Source: Calliopsis andreniformis (lineage: Eukaryota; Arthropoda; Insecta; Hymenoptera; Andrenidae). From it: DNA of 64,000 nucleotides. A model generated the notes under the pieces. It was not told where the DNA came from and did no database searches. It was given only the letters and a program-made list of their open reading frames with translations. The stretch is taken from NCBI RefSeq assembly GCF_051401765.1, contig NW_027480429.1, positions 11,288,157-11,352,156 on the forward strand, in the 5' to 3' direction. Below are positions 62,501 to 64,000 of this stretch, piece by piece (the stretch's first letter is position 1; the number at the start of each line of letters is the position of its first letter). The translations under genes were made by a program, and so were the position numbers.

Positions 62501-64000
62501 ATGGTATGTTCTACGTTCCGGGCAACCTAGACTTCACTCTAGGGTGTTGCTCCACCCGATGGAATTGCTAGGGACTTAGAATTCAACGCCACAAGCATAA
62601 AATGCAAAATAAATAGAACAGTTTTTCCATTGTATAAAACGAATAACTGCAACCAGTCTGAAAGTACTGGTCATTTCTACGTTTCGGGTAACCTAGGTTT
62701 CACACTAGGGCGTTGCTCCACCAGATCGAATAGCTAGGGCCTTAGAAGTCAACGCCCGAAGCATAAAATACAATATAAGTACAACAGTTTTTCCATCCTA
62801 TAAAATGAATAACTGTAACCAGTGTGAAAGTACTGGTCATTTCTTCGTTCCGGGCAACCTAGGCTTCACTGTAGGGCATTGCTCCACCAAATCGAATAGT
62901 TAGGGCCATAGAAGTCGACGCCCGAAGCATAAAATACAATATAAGTACAACAGTTGTTCCATCGCATAAAATGAATAATTGCGAACATTGAGATAGTAAT
63001 GGTCATTTCTACGTGCCTGGCAACTTACGTGTCACTCTAGGGCGTTCCTGCTCCACATCTGATAGCTACGGCCTTAGAAGTTAACGCCGGAAGCATAAAA
63101 TACAATATAAATACAACAGCTTTGCCATCGTATAAAATGAATAATTGCAAACAGTGTGAAGGTAATGGTCATTTCTACGTTCCGTGCAACCTAGGCTTCA
63201 CTCTAGGGCGTTGCTCCACCAGATCGAATAGTTAGGGCCTAAGAAGTCAACGCCAGAAGCTTAAAATACAAAATAAATAGAACAGTTTTTCCATTGTGTA
63301 AAACGAATAATTGCTACCAGTGTAAAAGTTATGGTCATTTCTACGTTCCGGGCAACCTAGGCTTCACCCTAGGGCGTTGTTCCACCAGATCGAATAGTCA
63401 GGGCCTAAGAAGTGAACGCCAGAAGCATAAAATGCAATAAATATACAACAGTCTTTCCATCCTATAACAGGAATAATTGCAACCCGTGTGAAAGCGATGG
63501 TCATTTGTACGTTCCATGGAACCTAGGCTTCACTCTGGGGCGTTGCTCCACCAGATCGAATTGTTAGGGCCAAAGAAGTCAACGCCCGAAGCATAAAATA
63601 CAAAATAAATAGAACAGTTTTTCCATTGTATAAAACGAGTAATTGCTACCAGTGTAAAAGTTATGGTCATTTCTACGTTCCGGGCAACCTAGGCTTCATC
63701 CTAGGGCATTGTTCCGTCAGATCGAACAGTTAGGCCCTAAGAAGTGAACGCCAGACGCATAAAATACAATATAAATACAACAGTTTTTCCATCGTATAAC
63801 AGGATTAATTGCAACCAGTTTGAAAGTGATGGCCATTTCTACGTTCCGGGCAACCTAGGCTTCACTCTAGGGCGTTGCTCCACTAGATTGAATAGTTAGG
63901 GCCTTAGAAGTCAACGCCCGAAGCATAAAATGCAATAAAAATACAACAGTTTTTCCATCGTATAACAGGGTTAATTGCAACCAGTTTGAAAGCGATGGTC
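59556..64000. repeat. 45-monomer higher-order unit, copy 2 (cut by window end)
   Basis: This copy is collinear with 52087-57195, first at 7469 bp and then at 6805 bp, and nearly identical by eye. Shared markers include ACCGTATAAAACG, AGTTTTTCAATCG, CACGCCATGAGC-type and GATCAGTTTTTCC monomers, GGCCTGTGAAGTC and CCTGGCAACTTACG. Small private differences include CAGATTGTATAGTTAGGG (about 60566) and CAACGCGCGAAGC (about 60592). The unit runs off the right edge, so its full length and copy number are unknown. Confidence 0.86.

Larger units (their letters stand above)
1..64000. repeat. Continuous ~166-bp satellite DNA array, about 385 monomers
   Basis: The landmark CCTAGGCTTCAC recurs from one end of the window to the other. 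Its CCTA starts at 147, 313, 479, 645, 809 and 975, and so on to 63854, giving a mean spacing close to 165.9 bp. Every monomer is in the same orientation; I found no reverse-complement copy, no unique spacer and no inserted element. No coding sequence is supported. Stops occur in all frames of the consensus (for example TAG in AGTTAGGG and CTAGGG, TAA in CATAAAAT). The 166-bp length also shifts the frame by one base per monomer, so open stretches of 60-90 codons appear only where variants remove stops, and they recur with the repeat period. The array is probably centromeric, pericentromeric or heterochromatic; its role is inferred from structure only. Confidence 0.97.

Noticed and set aside
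1..64000. CRISPR-like repeat/spacer pattern
   Set aside because: The repeats are contiguous 166-bp units with no unique spacers between conserved repeats; the variation is that of diverged satellite copies.
1..64000. Monomer as a dimer of two ~83-bp halves
   Set aside because: The two halves of the consensus show no clear similarity by eye; the smallest period I can support is about 166 bp.
1..64000. Bacterial or plasmid genes, tRNA or rRNA
   Set aside because: No segment departs from the satellite period long enough to hold one, and no cloverleaf or rRNA signature was seen.

Overview
The whole 64 kb window is one uninterrupted tandem array of a satellite DNA with a monomer of about 166 bp. 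Roughly 385 monomers lie head to tail, all in the same orientation. I see no gene, RNA gene, transposon, or unique sequence. The window starts exactly at the phase I use as monomer position 1 (the GTTGCTCCAC block). The consensus is about 41% G+C, and CpG is present at about its expected frequency (7 sites per monomer against about 7 expected). Every reading frame is cut by stops built into the monomer. Because 166 is not a multiple of 3, the frame shifts at every monomer, so the short open frames are chance by-products of the repeat.

A homogeneous, nucleosome-scale satellite of this size points to a eukaryotic centromeric, pericentromeric or other heterochromatic block. The lack of CpG depletion argues mildly against a genome with heavy germline CpG methylation. 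I cannot name the species or the satellite family from sequence alone.

The interest lies in the higher-order structure. Monomers fall into recognisable variant types whose order repeats at many nested scales. From left to right: a 30-monomer (4977 bp) unit starts at base 1 and again at 4978. A 7-monomer (1162 bp) unit is repeated about three times at 7.93-11.47 kb. A 54-monomer (8956 bp) super-unit runs for about 2.4 copies from 10.25 to 31.93 kb, and its first two copies each contain a 16-monomer (2653 bp) tandem pair. From 30.3 to 35.4 kb the array returns to the sequence of 1.9-7.2 kb. A 12-monomer (1990 bp) unit is repeated at 34.3-44.3 kb. A mixed zone at 45-52 kb carries 8-monomer and 18-20-monomer duplications. 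Finally a 45-monomer (7469 bp) unit starts at 52.09 kb and again at 59.56 kb, running past the window end.

Smaller duplications or deletions of 1, 2, 3, 4, 5, 6 and 9 whole monomers distinguish otherwise near-identical copies. Almost every change is a whole number of monomers, the signature of unequal exchange between in-register monomers. In one place (12.4, 21.3 and 30.3 kb) three copies preserve a deletion, a recombinant and an intact form, so the order of events can be proposed. Boundaries were located by eye from diagnostic variants and are good to tens of bases, unless a period is stated exactly.
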